In this document: piece after piece, positions 9,853 to 23,928 of the stretch
Numbering within the stretch: position 1 is the first letter of the stretch
Layout: each line of letters opens with the position of its first letter
DNA from: an uncultured Elioraea sp.
GTDB lineage: Bacteria; Pseudomonadota; Alphaproteobacteria; Acetobacterales; Acetobacteraceae
Length of the DNA stretch: 64,000 nt
Reading direction: 5' to 3'
NCBI GenBank assembly: GCA_937928775.1
Contig: CALFVI010000014.1
Span: forward strand, 21,028 to 85,027
The notes under the pieces: model-generated
The model's database searches: none
What the model saw: the letters and a program-made list of their open reading frames with translations, nothing else
What the model was told of the DNA's origin: nothing
Program-made: the position numbers and the translations under genes

Positions 9853-10973
9853 GGGGGGCGATGATGCGTCCGATCGCGATCGCGGCCGGCGGTACGGGCG
9901 GGCATCTCTATCCCGCCGTCGCCACTGCCGCCGCCCTCGCCGAACGCGGTGAGCGCGTCGTCTTGCTGACTGATCGACGCACGGCGGAGCGCTCGACGGC
10001 CGCCTTCGATGCGGCCGAGATCCACGTGCTCTCTGGCGAAGGCATCGCGGGGCGCGGGATTGCTCGACTGCCAGGCGCCCTTGCCTCATTGGCGATTGGC
10101 GCGATCGAGGCGCGCGCGATCCTCGACCGCCTGGCGCCGGCGGCCATCGTCGCCTTCGGCGGCTATCCGTCCGTCGCACCGGTTCTGGCTGCGCGCGCGC
10201 TTGCACGGAAACACCGCCTGCGTGTCGTCCTGCACGAGCAGAACGCCGTGCTCGGCCGGGCCAATCGCCTGCTCGCCCGCGTCGCCGACCTGCTCGCCCT
10301 CTCCTTCGCGGAGACCGCGCGCGTACCGGCAAGGAGGCGAACGGCCCTGATCGGCACCCCCATCCGGCCCGAGATCGCGACGCTGACGGCGCACGCCTAT
10401 GCACCGCCGGATGCCGGCGGGCCTGTCAGGCTTCTCGTGCTGGGCGGCAGCCTCGGCGCGCGCGTCTTCGCCTCCCTCTTACCCGACGCGATCGCGCTCC
10501 TGCCGAGCCCGTTGCGTGATCGTCTCGTTCTCACCATGCAATGCCGAGCGGAGGATATCGCGCAGGCTGAGGGAACCCTGCGAGGGCTCGGGGTGCCGTT
10601 TCGCCTCGCCCCCTTTTTCGACGACATCGCAGCGCTCTACGCGGCGGCGCATCTCGTGATCTGCCGCGCCGGAGCGTCCACGGTTGCGGAGTTGGCCTGC
10701 GCCGGACGCCCCGCCCTTCTCGTGCCCTATCCTCACGCGACCGACGACCACCAGAGCGCGAATGCGCGTGCGCTTGCCGCCGCCGGGGCGGCGGAGGCCT
10801 TGGACCAGTTGACTCTGACGCCAGCCATGCTCGCTGAGCGGATCACCACCCTCCTCGGCTCCCCCACCCGCCTCGAGGCGATGGCCGAGGCAGCGCGCCG
10901 CTTCGCCCGCCCGAACGCCGCGCACGATCTGGCTGCGGCCGTGCTCGCGCTCGCGCCGACGGAGACCCATTGA
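9849..10973 (+). CDS. murG: UDP-GlcNAc:lipid I N-acetylglucosaminyltransferase MurG
   Basis: Peripheral membrane GT28 enzyme converting lipid I to lipid II. The glycine-rich motif [12 protein letters not shown] near the N-terminus, the [15 protein letters not shown] segment and the UDP-GlcNAc-binding motif [12 protein letters not shown] with [10 protein letters not shown] identify it. The start at 9849 is chosen for its ATGA overlap with ftsW; ATGs at 9861 and 9864 would trim four or five residues and are equally plausible. Confidence 0.95.
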   Translation: MRGAMMRPIAIAAGGTGGHLYPAVATAAALAERGERVVLLTDRRTAERSTAAFDAAEIHVLSGEGIAGRGIARLPGALASLAIGAIEARAILDRLAPAAIVAFGGYPSVAPVLAARALARKHRLRVVLHEQNAVLGRANRLLARVADLLALSFAETARVPARRRTALIGTPIRPEIATLTAHAYAPPDAGGPVRLLVLGGSLGARVFASLLPDAIALLPSPLRDRLVLTMQCRAEDIAQAEGTLRGLGVPFRLAPFFDDIAALYAAAHLVICRAGASTVAELACAGRPALLVPYPHATDDHQSANARALAAAGAAEALDQLTLTPAMLAERITTLLGSPTRLEAMAEAARRFARPNAAHDLAAAVLALAPTETH

Positions 10974-12415
10974 TGCGCGCCCTTCCCATCTCCATCGGCA
11001 CCATCCACTTCGTCGGCATCGGCGGCATCGGCATGTCCGGCATCGCCGAGGTGCTGCACAATCTCGGCTATCGCGTGCAGGGCAGCGACATCGCTGAGGG
11101 CTACACGGTAAAGCGCCTGCGCGAGCTCGGCATCCCCGTCACCATTGGCCACGCTGCTGAGAATTTGGGCGAGGCGCAGGTCGTCGTCGTCTCGTCGGCG
11201 GTGAAGCGCGACAACCCCGAGGTGGTCGCTGCCCGCCAGCAGCTGATCCCCGTCGTGCGGCGGGCGGAAATGCTCGCTGAACTGATGCGGCTCAAATGGT
11301 CGATCGCGGTCGGCGGCACGCACGGCAAGACGACGACGACGAGCCTCATCGCCGCCGTGCTGGAGGCCGCCCATCTCGATCCGACGGTGATCAACGGCGG
11401 CATCGTCAACGCCTACGGGTCGAACACGCGGCTTGGTTCCGGCGACTGGATGGTGGTGGAAGCGGACGAGTCGGACGGCTCCTTCCTGCGCCTGCCTGCG
11501 CTGATCGCGGTCGTGACCAACATGGATCCCGAACATCTCGACCACTGGGGCACCGCCGAGGCGATGAAGGAGGGCTACGTCCAGTTCGTTGGCAACATCC
11601 CCTTCTACGGCTTTGCGGTGCTCTGCCTCGACCATGCCGAGGTGCAGGCGATGATCCCGCGGCTCGCTGACCGGCGTATTATCACCTACGGCTTCTCGCC
11701 GCAGGCCGACGTGCGCGCCGAGAAACTGGTGATGGATAGGCTCGGTGCGACCTTCGAGGTGGTGGTCTCGGACCGCCACGGCGGGCGCACGCGGCGCCTC
11801 AAGCCGTTCCGCCTGCCCATGCTCGGTGCGCACAATGTGCAGAACGCGCTTGCCGCGATCGCGGTGGGCGTGGAGATGGACATTGCGGAGGACGTCATCC
11901 GCTCCGCCCTGCTCGGCTTTAAGGGGGTGAAGCGACGCTTTACCCGCGTGGGCGAGGTGGGCGGCATCACCATCATCGACGACTACGGCCACCACCCGGT
12001 GGAGATCGCCGCCGTGCTGAAGGCGGCGCGCCAGGCCGGCGCGCGTGAGGTGATTGCGGTGGTGCAGCCGCATCGCTACACGCGGGTCGCCTCACTGTTC
12101 GAGGAGTTCTGCACCTGCATGAACGACGCCTCGACGGTGATCGTCGCCGACATCTACCCGGCGGGAGAACAACCGATCCCGGGCATCGATCGCGACGCGT
12201 TGGTCGATGGGCTGATCGCGCGCGGGCATCGTTCGGTGGTTGCCCTGCCGGATCCCGCGCATCTCGCCGAGATGGTGCACGCCATCGCCAGGCAGGGCGA
12301 CTACGTGGTCTGTCTCGGTGCCGGATCGATCACGCATTGGGCGCATGCGCTGCCGCGCGAGCTTGCCGCGCTGCAGGCGTCGATCCCGCGCCGCGCTGGT
12401 GGGAGTGGATCGTGA
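10973..12415 (+). CDS. murC: UDP-N-acetylmuramate--L-alanine ligase MurC
   Basis: First Mur ligase, adding L-Ala to UDP-MurNAc. The 480-residue protein opens with the dinucleotide-like motif [17 protein letters not shown], has the P-loop [12 protein letters not shown], the [10 protein letters not shown] motif and the [10 protein letters not shown] motif. ATG 10973 shares one base with the murG stop (TGATG); a TTG at 10970 would add one residue. The stop overlaps murB (GTGA). Confidence 0.96.
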   Translation: MRALPISIGTIHFVGIGGIGMSGIAEVLHNLGYRVQGSDIAEGYTVKRLRELGIPVTIGHAAENLGEAQVVVVSSAVKRDNPEVVAARQQLIPVVRRAEMLAELMRLKWSIAVGGTHGKTTTTSLIAAVLEAAHLDPTVINGGIVNAYGSNTRLGSGDWMVVEADESDGSFLRLPALIAVVTNMDPEHLDHWGTAEAMKEGYVQFVGNIPFYGFAVLCLDHAEVQAMIPRLADRRIITYGFSPQADVRAEKLVMDRLGATFEVVVSDRHGGRTRRLKPFRLPMLGAHNVQNALAAIAVGVEMDIAEDVIRSALLGFKGVKRRFTRVGEVGGITIIDDYGHHPVEIAAVLKAARQAGAREVIAVVQPHRYTRVASLFEEFCTCMNDASTVIVADIYPAGEQPIPGIDRDALVDGLIARGHRSVVALPDPAHLAEMVHAIARQGDYVVCLGAGSITHWAHALPRELAALQASIPRRAGGSGS

Positions 12416-13350
12416 CCGGCGTCGCGTTTGCCATGACCGGTTTCGGCCCCCTGCCCTCGGCCCGTGGGCGTCTCGTTGCCGACGCTCCGCTCGGCGCGCT
12501 CACCTGGTTCCGTGCCGGTGGCAAGGCCGAGGTCCTGTTCCGGCCGGCCGACGCGGAGGATCTCGCCACCTTCCTGCGCGCTCTCGACCCAGGGATCCCC
12601 GTCACCGTCGTCGGTGCAGGGTCGAATCTTCTCGTGCGCGACGGCGGCGTGGCCGGCATCGTCGTCCGCCTTCCCGCTGCGCGCTTTGCTTCGATCACGA
12701 TTGAAGCGGACGGCATCGTCGCTGGCGCAGCGGCGCTCGATCGCACGGTAGCCGAGTCTGCGGCGGCAGCAGGGCTTGGCGGGCTTGCCTTCCTCTCCGG
12801 CATCCCCGGCAGCCTCGGCGGGGCAGTGGCGATGAACGCGGGCGCCTACGGGTCGGAGATCGCCGACATCCTCGACTGGGCCGAGATGGTCATGCGCGAC
12901 GGCACGACGCTGTGTCTTGGTGCGCACGAGCTCGCCCTTTCCTATCGTCAGGCTCGGCTGCCGCCTGGCGCCATTGTCACGCGCGTGCGGCTGCGGGCGC
13001 GGCCCGGCGACCCCGCCGTCATCGCGGCCGAGATGGCGCGCATCCGCGCCGCGCGCGAGGAAACCCAACCGGTGCGTGGCCGCACCGGCGGCTCGACCTT
13101 CAAGAACCCACCCGGCGCGAAGGCCTGGGAACTGATCGATGCCGCCGGCTGTCGTGGTCTCCGTCGCGGTGATGCGCAGGTGAGCGAGAAGCACTGCAAC
13201 TTCCTGCTCAATCTCGGCCAGGCCACCGCTGCCGATCTCGAGGCGCTTGGCGAGGAGGTACGCGCCCGTGTGCGCGCCGCCACGGGTGTCGCACTCGAGT
13301 GGGAGATCCGTCGCATCGGTCGGCCTCTGGCGGAGGGCCCCGGCCGATGA
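12412..13350 (+). CDS. murB: UDP-N-acetylenolpyruvoylglucosamine reductase MurB
   Basis: FAD-dependent enzyme reducing enolpyruvyl-UDP-GlcNAc to UDP-MurNAc. The FAD-binding PCMH domain shows [18 protein letters not shown] and [14 protein letters not shown], and the substrate domain has the [14 protein letters not shown] motif whose serine is the usual proton donor. GTG 12412 is chosen for the GTGA overlap with murC, giving 312 residues; ATG 12433 is the alternative. The open frame further upstream to 12337 is murC read in another frame. Confidence 0.95.
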   Translation: MTGVAFAMTGFGPLPSARGRLVADAPLGALTWFRAGGKAEVLFRPADAEDLATFLRALDPGIPVTVVGAGSNLLVRDGGVAGIVVRLPAARFASITIEADGIVAGAAALDRTVAESAAAAGLGGLAFLSGIPGSLGGAVAMNAGAYGSEIADILDWAEMVMRDGTTLCLGAHELALSYRQARLPPGAIVTRVRLRARPGDPAVIAAEMARIRAAREETQPVRGRTGGSTFKNPPGAKAWELIDAAGCRGLRRGDAQVSEKHCNFLLNLGQATAADLEALGEEVRARVRAATGVALEWEIRRIGRPLAEGPGR

Positions 13351-14267
13351 AGCGCGTCACCGTTTTATATGGCGGCATCTCTGCCGAACGCGAGGTGAGT
13401 CTCGTTTCTGGAGCGAAAGTGGCCGAGGCGCTTGCCGAAGCCGGGTATGAGGTGGTGCCGATCGAGGTCGGCCGCGACCTCGCCGCTCTCATCGCCGCGC
13501 TGACCTCCGCGCGCCCCGATGTCGCGTTCAACGCTTTGCACGGACGCTACGGCGAGGATGGCTGCATTCAGGGCATCCTCGAGTGGCTCGGCATCCCCTA
13601 CACGCACTCGGGTGTGCGGGCCTCGGCTTTGGCCATGGACAAGGCGGCGGCTAAGGCCTGCTTCTCGGCCGCGGGCCTTCCCGTTGCTCCGCACCGGCTG
13701 GTGACGCGCGAAGACGTGGCGCGCGGCCACCCGATGCCCACGCCCTACGTGCTGAAACCGCTCTCTGAGGGCTCCTCGGTCGGCGTGGTGATCGTGCGCG
13801 ATGGCGACAACCGGCGTGATCAGATCGTCCGCGACTGGATCTATGGCACGCACGCGATGGCCGAGGCCTATGTTCCGGGGCGGGAACTGACCGTCGGCGT
13901 GCTCGGCGATCGCCCGCTCGCGGTGACTGAGATCGCGACCGCGCATGGCTTCTACGACTATGAGGCGAAGTACCGTCCAGGCGAAAGCCGCCACCTCCTG
14001 CCCGCACCGATCCATCCCGAGGCCTATCGGCGCGCCTTGGACATCGCCGCGGCGGCGCATCGCGCTCTTGGCTGCCGTGGTGCCAGCCGGGCGGACCTGC
14101 GCTACGACGACACGCAGGGCGAGCCTGGGCGTCTTGTGCTTCTTGAGGTGAATACGCAGCCCGGCATGACGCCGACCTCGCTTCTGCCGGAGCAGGCGCT
14201 GCACTGCGGCATGACGTTTACCGCCCTCTGCACCTGGATGGTGGAGGAGGCGCGATGCGGCGCTTGA
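13347..14267 (+). CDS. ddl: D-alanine--D-alanine ligase Ddl
   Basis: ATP-grasp enzyme making the D-Ala-D-Ala dipeptide used by MurF. The N-terminus VTVLYGGISAEREVSLVSG, the LHGRYGEDGCIQGILEWLG segment, YVLKPLSEGSSVGVV and the metal-binding LLEVNTQPGMTPTSL near the end are all typical; 306 residues is the usual size. It starts by ATGA overlap with murB and ends 13 bases inside ftsQ. Confidence 0.96.
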   Translation: MKRVTVLYGGISAEREVSLVSGAKVAEALAEAGYEVVPIEVGRDLAALIAALTSARPDVAFNALHGRYGEDGCIQGILEWLGIPYTHSGVRASALAMDKAAAKACFSAAGLPVAPHRLVTREDVARGHPMPTPYVLKPLSEGSSVGVVIVRDGDNRRDQIVRDWIYGTHAMAEAYVPGRELTVGVLGDRPLAVTEIATAHGFYDYEAKYRPGESRHLLPAPIHPEAYRRALDIAAAAHRALGCRGASRADLRYDDTQGEPGRLVLLEVNTQPGMTPTSLLPEQALHCGMTFTALCTWMVEEARCGA

Positions 14268-15112
14268 GCAACGATTGCCGCGCGCAACGACCCGGGCGGT
14301 TGCGCCTGCTGCTGCGGCGCCTGCGCGGTCTCGCGCGGCCTGCCCTTCTGGCCAGCTTGGGCGTGGTGGTCGCTGGTGCAACTGTCATCGCCCTTGTCAT
14401 CTCAGGCACTCCGCAGCGCCTCTTCGCTGATGCCGCGCGCGCGATCGAAGACGCCGCCGCCGATGCCGGATTTGTCGTCACCACCGTGACCGTGGAAGGC
14501 CGGGTGCACGAGGACCGCGACGCCATCCTTGCCGCAACCGGGCTGCGGCTTGGGCAGCCGATGCTCGCTGTCTCGCCGGAGATGCTGCGTCGTCGGCTCG
14601 AGGAGCTACCCTGGGTCGAGCGGGCTACGGTGTATCGGCGCCTGCCGGGTCACGTCCATCTCGCGCTTACCGAACGCACGCCGTTCGCGGTCTGGCAGAA
14701 CAGCGGCAGCTTTGCTGTCATCGATCGGGAGGGGCGGGTGATCACCCGCGACGGTGTGGAGCGTTTCGCCCATTTGCCGCACGTGGTTGGAGAAGGTGCG
14801 GCGGAGACGGCCGCGGCACTTCTCGACCTGCTTGATCGCCATCCCGACGTGGGAAAGCGTGTTGTCGCGATCGTGCGCGTCAATCAGCGGCGCTGGAACC
14901 TGAGGCTCGTCTCTGGCGCGGATGTGCTGTTGCCGGAAGGGCATGAGGCGGCGGCAATAGCGCGCCTTGCCGAACTGCATCGCGACACTGGCGTGCTCGA
15001 CCGCGCGCTGAAGGTGGTCGACCTCAGGTTTGCAGATCGGCTTGTGCTGCGGCCTGCGGCGGATGCAGCACCCGTGCCGGCGCCAGGCTCGGAGAGAGGA
15101 CGGCGCGGATGA
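14255..15112 (+). CDS. ftsQ: Cell division protein FtsQ
   Basis: Bitopic division protein bridging FtsL/FtsB and later septal enzymes. An Arg-rich cytoplasmic N-terminus of about 30 residues is followed by one membrane helix (about residues 33-52), a POTRA domain (VTTVTVEGRVHEDRDAIL) and a beta domain (LPWVERATVYRRLPGHVHL, TERTPFAVWQ). Length is 285 residues. It overlaps ddl by 13 bases and ftsA by ATGA. Confidence 0.93.
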   Translation: MRRLSNDCRAQRPGRLRLLLRRLRGLARPALLASLGVVVAGATVIALVISGTPQRLFADAARAIEDAAADAGFVVTTVTVEGRVHEDRDAILAATGLRLGQPMLAVSPEMLRRRLEELPWVERATVYRRLPGHVHLALTERTPFAVWQNSGSFAVIDREGRVITRDGVERFAHLPHVVGEGAAETAAALLDLLDRHPDVGKRVVAIVRVNQRRWNLRLVSGADVLLPEGHEAAAIARLAELHRDTGVLDRALKVVDLRFADRLVLRPAADAAPVPAPGSERGRRG

Positions 15113-16422
15113 ACGAGATGCCGAACCGTCTTGGTCCAGCCTCCGAGGCGCTGGTCACGCGCTCTTCGCCCTCGCGTGGCCGGCCGCGTGGCCGTTCGGG
15201 GCCGATCGCGGTGCTCGACATTGGCTCGAGCAAGATCACCTGCCTGATCGGACGCGTCGACAGTGACGGCGGGATCCGCGTGCTGTCGGTCGGCCACCAG
15301 CGCTCGCGCGGCGTGCGCGCGGGCTCGATCGTCGATCTCGAAGAGGCGGAAGCCGCCATCCGCGCCGCTGTGGCCCAGGCCGAAGAGCAGGCCGACCAGC
15401 CGGTGCATGAGATGGTGGTCAACCTCTCCTGCGGTCAGCCGCAGAGCCGCCACTTCGACGTACGCATGGCGATGCATGGGGACGCGGTGACGGATGCCGA
15501 TCTGCGCCGCATCGTTGCCGAAGGCCGCCTTCGTGCCTATGCCGAGGGGCGGGAGGTGGTGCACGCGATTCCTCTCGGCTACGCGGTGGACGGAACGTCC
15601 GGCGTACGCGATCCGCGCGGCATGGTGTGCGACCAGCTCGGCGTGCGGCTGCATGTGGTCGATGCCTCGGTTGGCACGCTGCGCAATCTCGCGGCCTGTC
15701 TCGGGCGCTGCGATCTCGCGATCGAATCGCTCGTCGCCGCGCCGTTCGCGGCCGGCCTCGCTTCCCTCGTTGAAGATGAGCGCGAGCTCGGCGTGGTGGT
15801 GATCGACATGGGTGGCGGCACCACCAGCCTTGCTGTGTTCGCCGACGGTCAGCTGCAACATACCGACATTATCCCGATCGGCGGTCAGCACGTGACGAAT
15901 GACATCGCGCGCGGTCTTTCCACTACCGTCGCGCACGCGGAACGGATGAAGACGCTGCACGGCTCGACCGATACAGCGCCCGGGGATGATCGTGAACTTT
16001 TTCCCGTGCCGCTGGTGGGCGAGGACGATCACGCGATCGCCAAGGTGCCGCGGTCGATGCTCGTCGGCATCATTCGGCCGCGGCTTGAAGAAACCTTCGA
16101 ACTCGTGCGCGCCCGTCTCGATGCGGCCGGGCTTGGTTCGCTGACCGGGCGTCGGGCCGTGCTGACAGGGGGAGCATCGCAACTGATTGGCGTGCGCGAT
16201 CTTGCCGCGGCGATGCTCGACAAGCAGGTGCGGCTCGGCCGCCCACCCGCCTTGCGCGGCCTGCCCGACATCGCCCAGGGACCCGGCTTCGCTGTCCCCG
16301 TCGGCCTGCTGATCTGGGCTGCCACCGAAGGCCAAATCGCGCGTGATCTCGCTCCGGTCGGCTTCGCCGGTATGCCCGGTCCGCTGAAGCGACTGTTCAC
16401 CTGGCTTCGCGAGCGGCTGTGA
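15109..16422 (+). CDS. ftsA: Cell division protein FtsA
   Basis: Actin-like ATPase tethering FtsZ to the membrane. The phosphate-1 motif [13 protein letters not shown], the SHS2/1C insert, the phosphate-2 motif [15 protein letters not shown] and the adenosine motif [11 protein letters not shown] are present. The C-terminal [14 protein letters not shown] is the expected amphipathic membrane-targeting helix. About 30 Arg/Pro/Ser-rich residues precede the ATPase fold, a somewhat long N-terminus. The ATGA overlap with ftsQ supports this start. A 52-base gap with its own ribosome-binding site separates it from ftsZ. Confidence 0.95.
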   Translation: MNEMPNRLGPASEALVTRSSPSRGRPRGRSGPIAVLDIGSSKITCLIGRVDSDGGIRVLSVGHQRSRGVRAGSIVDLEEAEAAIRAAVAQAEEQADQPVHEMVVNLSCGQPQSRHFDVRMAMHGDAVTDADLRRIVAEGRLRAYAEGREVVHAIPLGYAVDGTSGVRDPRGMVCDQLGVRLHVVDASVGTLRNLAACLGRCDLAIESLVAAPFAAGLASLVEDERELGVVVIDMGGGTTSLAVFADGQLQHTDIIPIGGQHVTNDIARGLSTTVAHAERMKTLHGSTDTAPGDDRELFPVPLVGEDDHAIAKVPRSMLVGIIRPRLEETFELVRARLDAAGLGSLTGRRAVLTGGASQLIGVRDLAAAMLDKQVRLGRPPALRGLPDIAQGPGFAVPVGLLIWAATEGQIARDLAPVGFAGMPGPLKRLFTWLRERL

Positions 16423-16474
16423 CGCCGATGCGACCCCTCCCCCGCAACCCTTCCGCCCCTCAAGGAGAACCGTT

Positions 16475-18019
16475 ATGGCCATCACCCTGACTGTGCCTGC
16501 CCAAGCGCTGAACGATTTTCAGCCTCGTATCACCGTCATCGGTGTCGGCGGCGGCGGCTGCAATGCGGTGAACAACATGATCGCCTCGCAGCTTGACGGC
16601 GTGGAGTTCATCGTCGCCAACACTGATGCGCAGTCGCTGATGAAGTGCCGAGCCGATCGCAAGATCCAGCTCGGCCCGCATCTCACACAGGGGCTCGGCG
16701 CCGGCGGCAGGCCTGAGGTTGGGCGTGGCGCGGCGGAGGAGGCGGTGGAGGAGATCGCCTCCCATCTCGCGGGCGCGCACATGGTGTTCATCACTGCGGG
16801 CATGGGCGGCGGCACCGGCACGGGCGCGGCGCCGGTGGTGGCGCGCATCGCCCGCGAGCGCGGCATACTCACCGTCGGCGTGGTCACTAAACCGTTCGAC
16901 TTCGAGGGCCCGAAGCGCAAGGCCGCGGCGGAGGCCGGCATCGAGGAGCTGCAGCAGTATGTCGATACGCTGATCGTGATCCCGAACCAAAATCTGTTCC
17001 GTATTGCGAACGATCGCACCACCTTTGCCGAAGCGTTCAAGATGGCGGACAACGTTCTTTATATGGGCGTGCGCGGCGTGACCGACCTCATCGTCCATCC
17101 CGGCCTCGTCAATCTCGACTTCGCTGACATTCGCACCGTGATGGCGGAGATGGGCAAGGCGATGATGGGCACCGGCGAGGCGGAAGGCGAGGATCGCGCC
17201 GTGCGCGCGGCCGAGATCGCGATTTCCAACCCGCTTCTCGAGGACGCCTCGATGAAGGGAGCAAAGGCTGTGCTGATCAACATCACCGGCGGGCCCGACA
17301 TGACCCTGTTCGAGGTCGACGAGGCGGCGAACCGCATTCGTAAGGAGGTGGGCGATGAGGAGGCCAACATCATCTTTGGCTCCTCCATTGACGATGCCAT
17401 GGCGGGCAGGATCCGCGTCTCGGTGGTGGCGACGGGGATGGAAGCAAATCTCCAGCCGCGCCAGCGCCCCGCTTTGGTAGCGGTGGACGGCGCACCTGTC
17501 GTGCGGGCGGCCCAAACGGCGGCGGCCTCACCAGGGATGACGGCGCCGGTCTCGGCGCCACTGACTGCCGCCTCCACCAAGATCGTCGGCAACACCGTCC
17601 TGCAACGTACCGCGGTCGCCCCCGAACCGGTGGTGCGAGCGGTCGAGAAGCCGCACGCCCTCGAGGCGGCGCAGCACACCGCCCCTGCTGAGCCGCCGGC
17701 GGAGCCTGCACCGTCGCTGTTCCCGCCGCGCGAGCCAGCCCCGCTGTCCCAGGCGATCGTGTCCGACGCGCCCGCCCCAACCGCCGTGGCGGGTTTGTCG
17801 TCCCAGCCGCCGGGCCGCAGCCTGTTCCAGCGCATGACGCGCCTCATCTCCGGCGGCGAGGGCCCTGCCGCCGCCCCCGTCCCGCGGCAGCAGGCAGCGA
17901 CCCGCGCTGAGCCGATCCTGACGCCGATCAGTCAGGGGGCAGGCAAGCCGCAAGGGCGCGGCTCGCTCGAGGAGAGCGGACTCGACATTCCAGCGTTCCT
18001 GCGCCGGCAAAGCAATTGA
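16475..18019 (+). CDS. ftsZ: Cell division protein FtsZ
   Basis: Tubulin-like GTPase forming the division ring. The nucleotide motif [15 protein letters not shown] is at about residues 23-36 and the tubulin signature [10 protein letters not shown] at 111-120; the T7-loop region [11 protein letters not shown] is intact. The globular domain ends near residue 320 and a variable Ala/Pro-rich linker of about 175 residues leads to the conserved C-terminal peptide [17 protein letters not shown], which binds FtsA. The AAGGAG ribosome-binding site 10 bases before ATG 16475 decides the start. Length 514 is longer than E. coli (383) but usual for alphaproteobacteria. Confidence 0.97.
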   Translation: MAITLTVPAQALNDFQPRITVIGVGGGGCNAVNNMIASQLDGVEFIVANTDAQSLMKCRADRKIQLGPHLTQGLGAGGRPEVGRGAAEEAVEEIASHLAGAHMVFITAGMGGGTGTGAAPVVARIARERGILTVGVVTKPFDFEGPKRKAAAEAGIEELQQYVDTLIVIPNQNLFRIANDRTTFAEAFKMADNVLYMGVRGVTDLIVHPGLVNLDFADIRTVMAEMGKAMMGTGEAEGEDRAVRAAEIAISNPLLEDASMKGAKAVLINITGGPDMTLFEVDEAANRIRKEVGDEEANIIFGSSIDDAMAGRIRVSVVATGMEANLQPRQRPALVAVDGAPVVRAAQTAAASPGMTAPVSAPLTAASTKIVGNTVLQRTAVAPEPVVRAVEKPHALEAAQHTAPAEPPAEPAPSLFPPREPAPLSQAIVSDAPAPTAVAGLSSQPPGRSLFQRMTRLISGGEGPAAAPVPRQQAATRAEPILTPISQGAGKPQGRGSLEESGLDIPAFLRRQSN

Positions 18020-18347
18020 CTCATGGCGCTTTAGCCCGGCTAGACCGCATAAGTCGGCTGAGCCCGCTTTGCCCTATTCATGCCAAAATGCGAAAAAATC
18101 GTGGCGTCGCCGTGATACATACAGAAAAGAAGCTTGACTTGCCCAAATGCCTGCCCGGCTTTTAGGGTCTGGTTGGATGCAGGGATTTGACTGCTCTTCG
18201 CCTCCCTCTCGCTGATGGCGAAGGCAGGTCAGCTCCCGGCTCCCGACGGCAGCCCCGCCTGGGCTGGCGTTGGTGGGTAGACAGAAGCCTTCGAAGACTT
18301 TTGGTCGGATCGTGCAACTCCCTCTCGGCACTTACCTCGGCGACAGC
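18020..18347 (+). promoter_or_regulatory. ftsZ-lpxC intergenic region, probable lpxC promoter region
   Basis: This 328-base gap holds no convincing gene. It contains the most AT-rich stretch of the neighbourhood (about 18080-18140) and two TTGACT hexamers (18134-18139 and 18187-18192) that resemble -35 elements, but I see no good -10 at normal spacing after either. It presumably carries the ftsZ transcript end and the lpxC promoter; no clear terminator hairpin is visible. Confidence 0.3.
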
Positions 18348-19286
18348 ATGCAGCCCTTCCAGAGAACCCTCCGGGCGCCGATCGGCTGCACGGGTGTGGG
18401 CCTGCACTCCGGGCGGAAGGTCTGCCTCACCCTTCGTCCGGCCGCTGAGCATGTCGGGATCGTGTTTCGGCGCATCGATCTGCCGGATCGACCGCTGATC
18501 GCCGCCCGCTGGGACCATGTGATCGACACGCGCCGCAACACCACGCTCGGCCTACCCGACCGTCCCGAGGCCAGTGTCGGCACGGTCGAACACCTGCTCG
18601 CCGCCCTTGCTGGCAGCGGTGTGGATAATGCGATCATCGATCTCGACGGACCGGAGGTCCCGATCATGGACGGGTCGGCCGCGCCGTTCGTGTTTCTGAT
18701 CGATTGTGCCGGCCTCGTCACCCAGGGCGCGGTCCGCCAAGTGCTGGAGATCGTTCGCCCGGTCCAGGTTGAGGACGAGACCGGGTCGGTCACCCTGTTG
18801 CCAGATCAGTCCGGCGCGCCGGTGTATGAGATGGACATCGAGTTCCCATCCAGCGCGATCCGCCGGCAGCACCGGCTGGTTCGTCTTGCCCCGGGCAGCT
18901 TCAAGCGCGACCTTGCGCGCGCCCGCACCTTCGGCTTTGTCGAGGAACTTGACGCTCTGCGCGGCGCAGGCCTCGCGCGTGGCGGCAGCCTCGACAATGC
19001 CGTCGTGCTGCGTGGGGCGACGGTGTTGAACGCGGGCGGGCTGCGCTACACGGATGAGTTCGTTCGGCACAAGCTGCTCGATCTCGTCGGCGATCTGGCT
19101 CTCGCGGGTGCGCCTCTGCGCGGACGCGTTGTCGCCCGCCGGACCGGGCACCGGCTGAACAATCTCGCGCTGCGGGCCCTGTTCGCCGACCCCTCTGCCT
19201 ATCGGTTCACGCCGGCGGTCTCTGCCAGCGCAACCCGCGATGGCATGCCCGCCCCGCTTGCCGCTGCCGCTGCTGCCCCGGTCTGA
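18348..19286 (+). CDS. lpxC: UDP-3-O-acyl-N-acetylglucosamine deacetylase LpxC
   Basis: Zinc enzyme committing UDP-3-O-acyl-GlcNAc to lipid A synthesis. The zinc ligands are visible: His82 in VEHLLAAL, His241 and Asp245 in RHKLLDLVGD, and the catalytic-region His268 in RTGHRLNN. The N-terminus QRTLRAPIGCTGVGLHSG is typical and follows directly from ATG 18348, giving 312 residues. The frame stays open upstream to 18270 (GTG 18312 possible), but those residues have no family counterpart. No strong ribosome-binding site precedes 18348, so the start is less certain than the gene. Confidence 0.93.
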   Translation: MQPFQRTLRAPIGCTGVGLHSGRKVCLTLRPAAEHVGIVFRRIDLPDRPLIAARWDHVIDTRRNTTLGLPDRPEASVGTVEHLLAALAGSGVDNAIIDLDGPEVPIMDGSAAPFVFLIDCAGLVTQGAVRQVLEIVRPVQVEDETGSVTLLPDQSGAPVYEMDIEFPSSAIRRQHRLVRLAPGSFKRDLARARTFGFVEELDALRGAGLARGGSLDNAVVLRGATVLNAGGLRYTDEFVRHKLLDLVGDLALAGAPLRGRVVARRTGHRLNNLALRALFADPSAYRFTPAVSASATRDGMPAPLAAAAAAPV

Positions 19287-19335
19287 TCGTCGCGCCGCTC
19301 TCGCAGCCCCCGGGCGCGTGCTATAGAGCCGGGCG

Positions 19336-20151
19336 ATGGCTCGTCTTCGTCTCGCCGCCCTGCTCTTGGTCGTGATCGCCCTCGCCGCCTGCAGCGGCCG
19401 CGAGAACCTCGACACTCTGCTCGGCCAGGAACGGCCGGTGGAAGACATCTACAACGACGCTGCCGATGCTCTTGAGGCCGGAGAGTATGCGCGCGCTGCT
19501 GCGTTGTTCGATGAGGTTGAGCGGCAACATCCCTATTCGTCCTGGGCAGTGACCGCCAAACTGATGGCCGCCTATGCGCTCTATATGCGCAACCAATACA
19601 CTGAGGCGATCGCTGCGCTTGACCGGTTCATTCGTCTGCATCCGGCGAACCCGAACATCGCCTATGCTCACTACCTGCGTGCCCTTTGCTACTACGAGCA
19701 GATCGCCGACGTGACCCGCGACCAGCGGATCACGGAACAGGCCCTCGCTGCACTCACGGAAGTGGTGAACCGCTTCCCCGACACCCCCTACGCCCGCGAC
19801 GCGCGGCTGAAGATCGACCTCGCCAGGGACCATCTTGCCGGCCACGAGATGATGATCGGCCGCTTCTACCAGCGCCAGAACCTGCATCTCGCCGCGCTCA
19901 ACCGGTTCCGCCGGGTTGTTGAACAGTACCAGACGACGAACCACGTCGCCGAAGCGTTGCATCGGATGACGGAATCCTACCTCGCTCTGGGCCTCGTTGA
20001 GGAAGCACGCCGGACGGCGGCCGTGCTCGGCCACAATTTCCCCGGCTCGCCCTGGTACCAGGACAGCTACGCCCTGCTCGTCCCCGGTGCCGAACCTGCC
20101 GAACCGCGTCGGCCCAGCATGCTCGCCCGCTGGTGGTCATCGGTCTTCTGA
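19336..20151 (+). CDS. bamD: Outer membrane protein assembly factor BamD (lipoprotein)
   Basis: Lipoprotein of the BAM complex that folds outer-membrane beta-barrels. A lipoprotein signal peptide ends in LAAC, with Cys19 the lipidated residue. The mature part is a row of TPR-like helices with the BamD segments EDIYNDAADALEAGEYARAA, QHPYSSWAVTAKLMAAYALY and YHYLRAL-like YAHYLRALCYY. It has 271 residues. The lpxC-bamD-recN order is common in alphaproteobacteria. Confidence 0.94.
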   Translation: MARLRLAALLLVVIALAACSGRENLDTLLGQERPVEDIYNDAADALEAGEYARAAALFDEVERQHPYSSWAVTAKLMAAYALYMRNQYTEAIAALDRFIRLHPANPNIAYAHYLRALCYYEQIADVTRDQRITEQALAALTEVVNRFPDTPYARDARLKIDLARDHLAGHEMMIGRFYQRQNLHLAALNRFRRVVEQYQTTNHVAEALHRMTESYLALGLVEEARRTAAVLGHNFPGSPWYQDSYALLVPGAEPAEPRRPSMLARWWSSVF

Positions 20152-20173
20152 GGGCTCGGCATCGCGTGCGCCG

Positions 20174-23913
<3,740 letters not shown>

Positions 23914-23928
23914 GGGGGGAGCACGGCC

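Noticed and set aside
14884-16485. 533-codon minus-strand frame opposite ftsA
   Set aside because: Antisense to a complete FtsA; composition typical of a shadow frame.
18134-18192. Two TTGACT hexamers as definite lpxC promoters
   Set aside because: No acceptable -10 element at 16-18 bases from either, so they are mentioned only as weak candidates.
18074-18331. 85-codon minus-strand frame in the ftsZ-lpxC gap
   Set aside because: No ribosome-binding site, poor codon bias, overlaps the likely lpxC promoter region.
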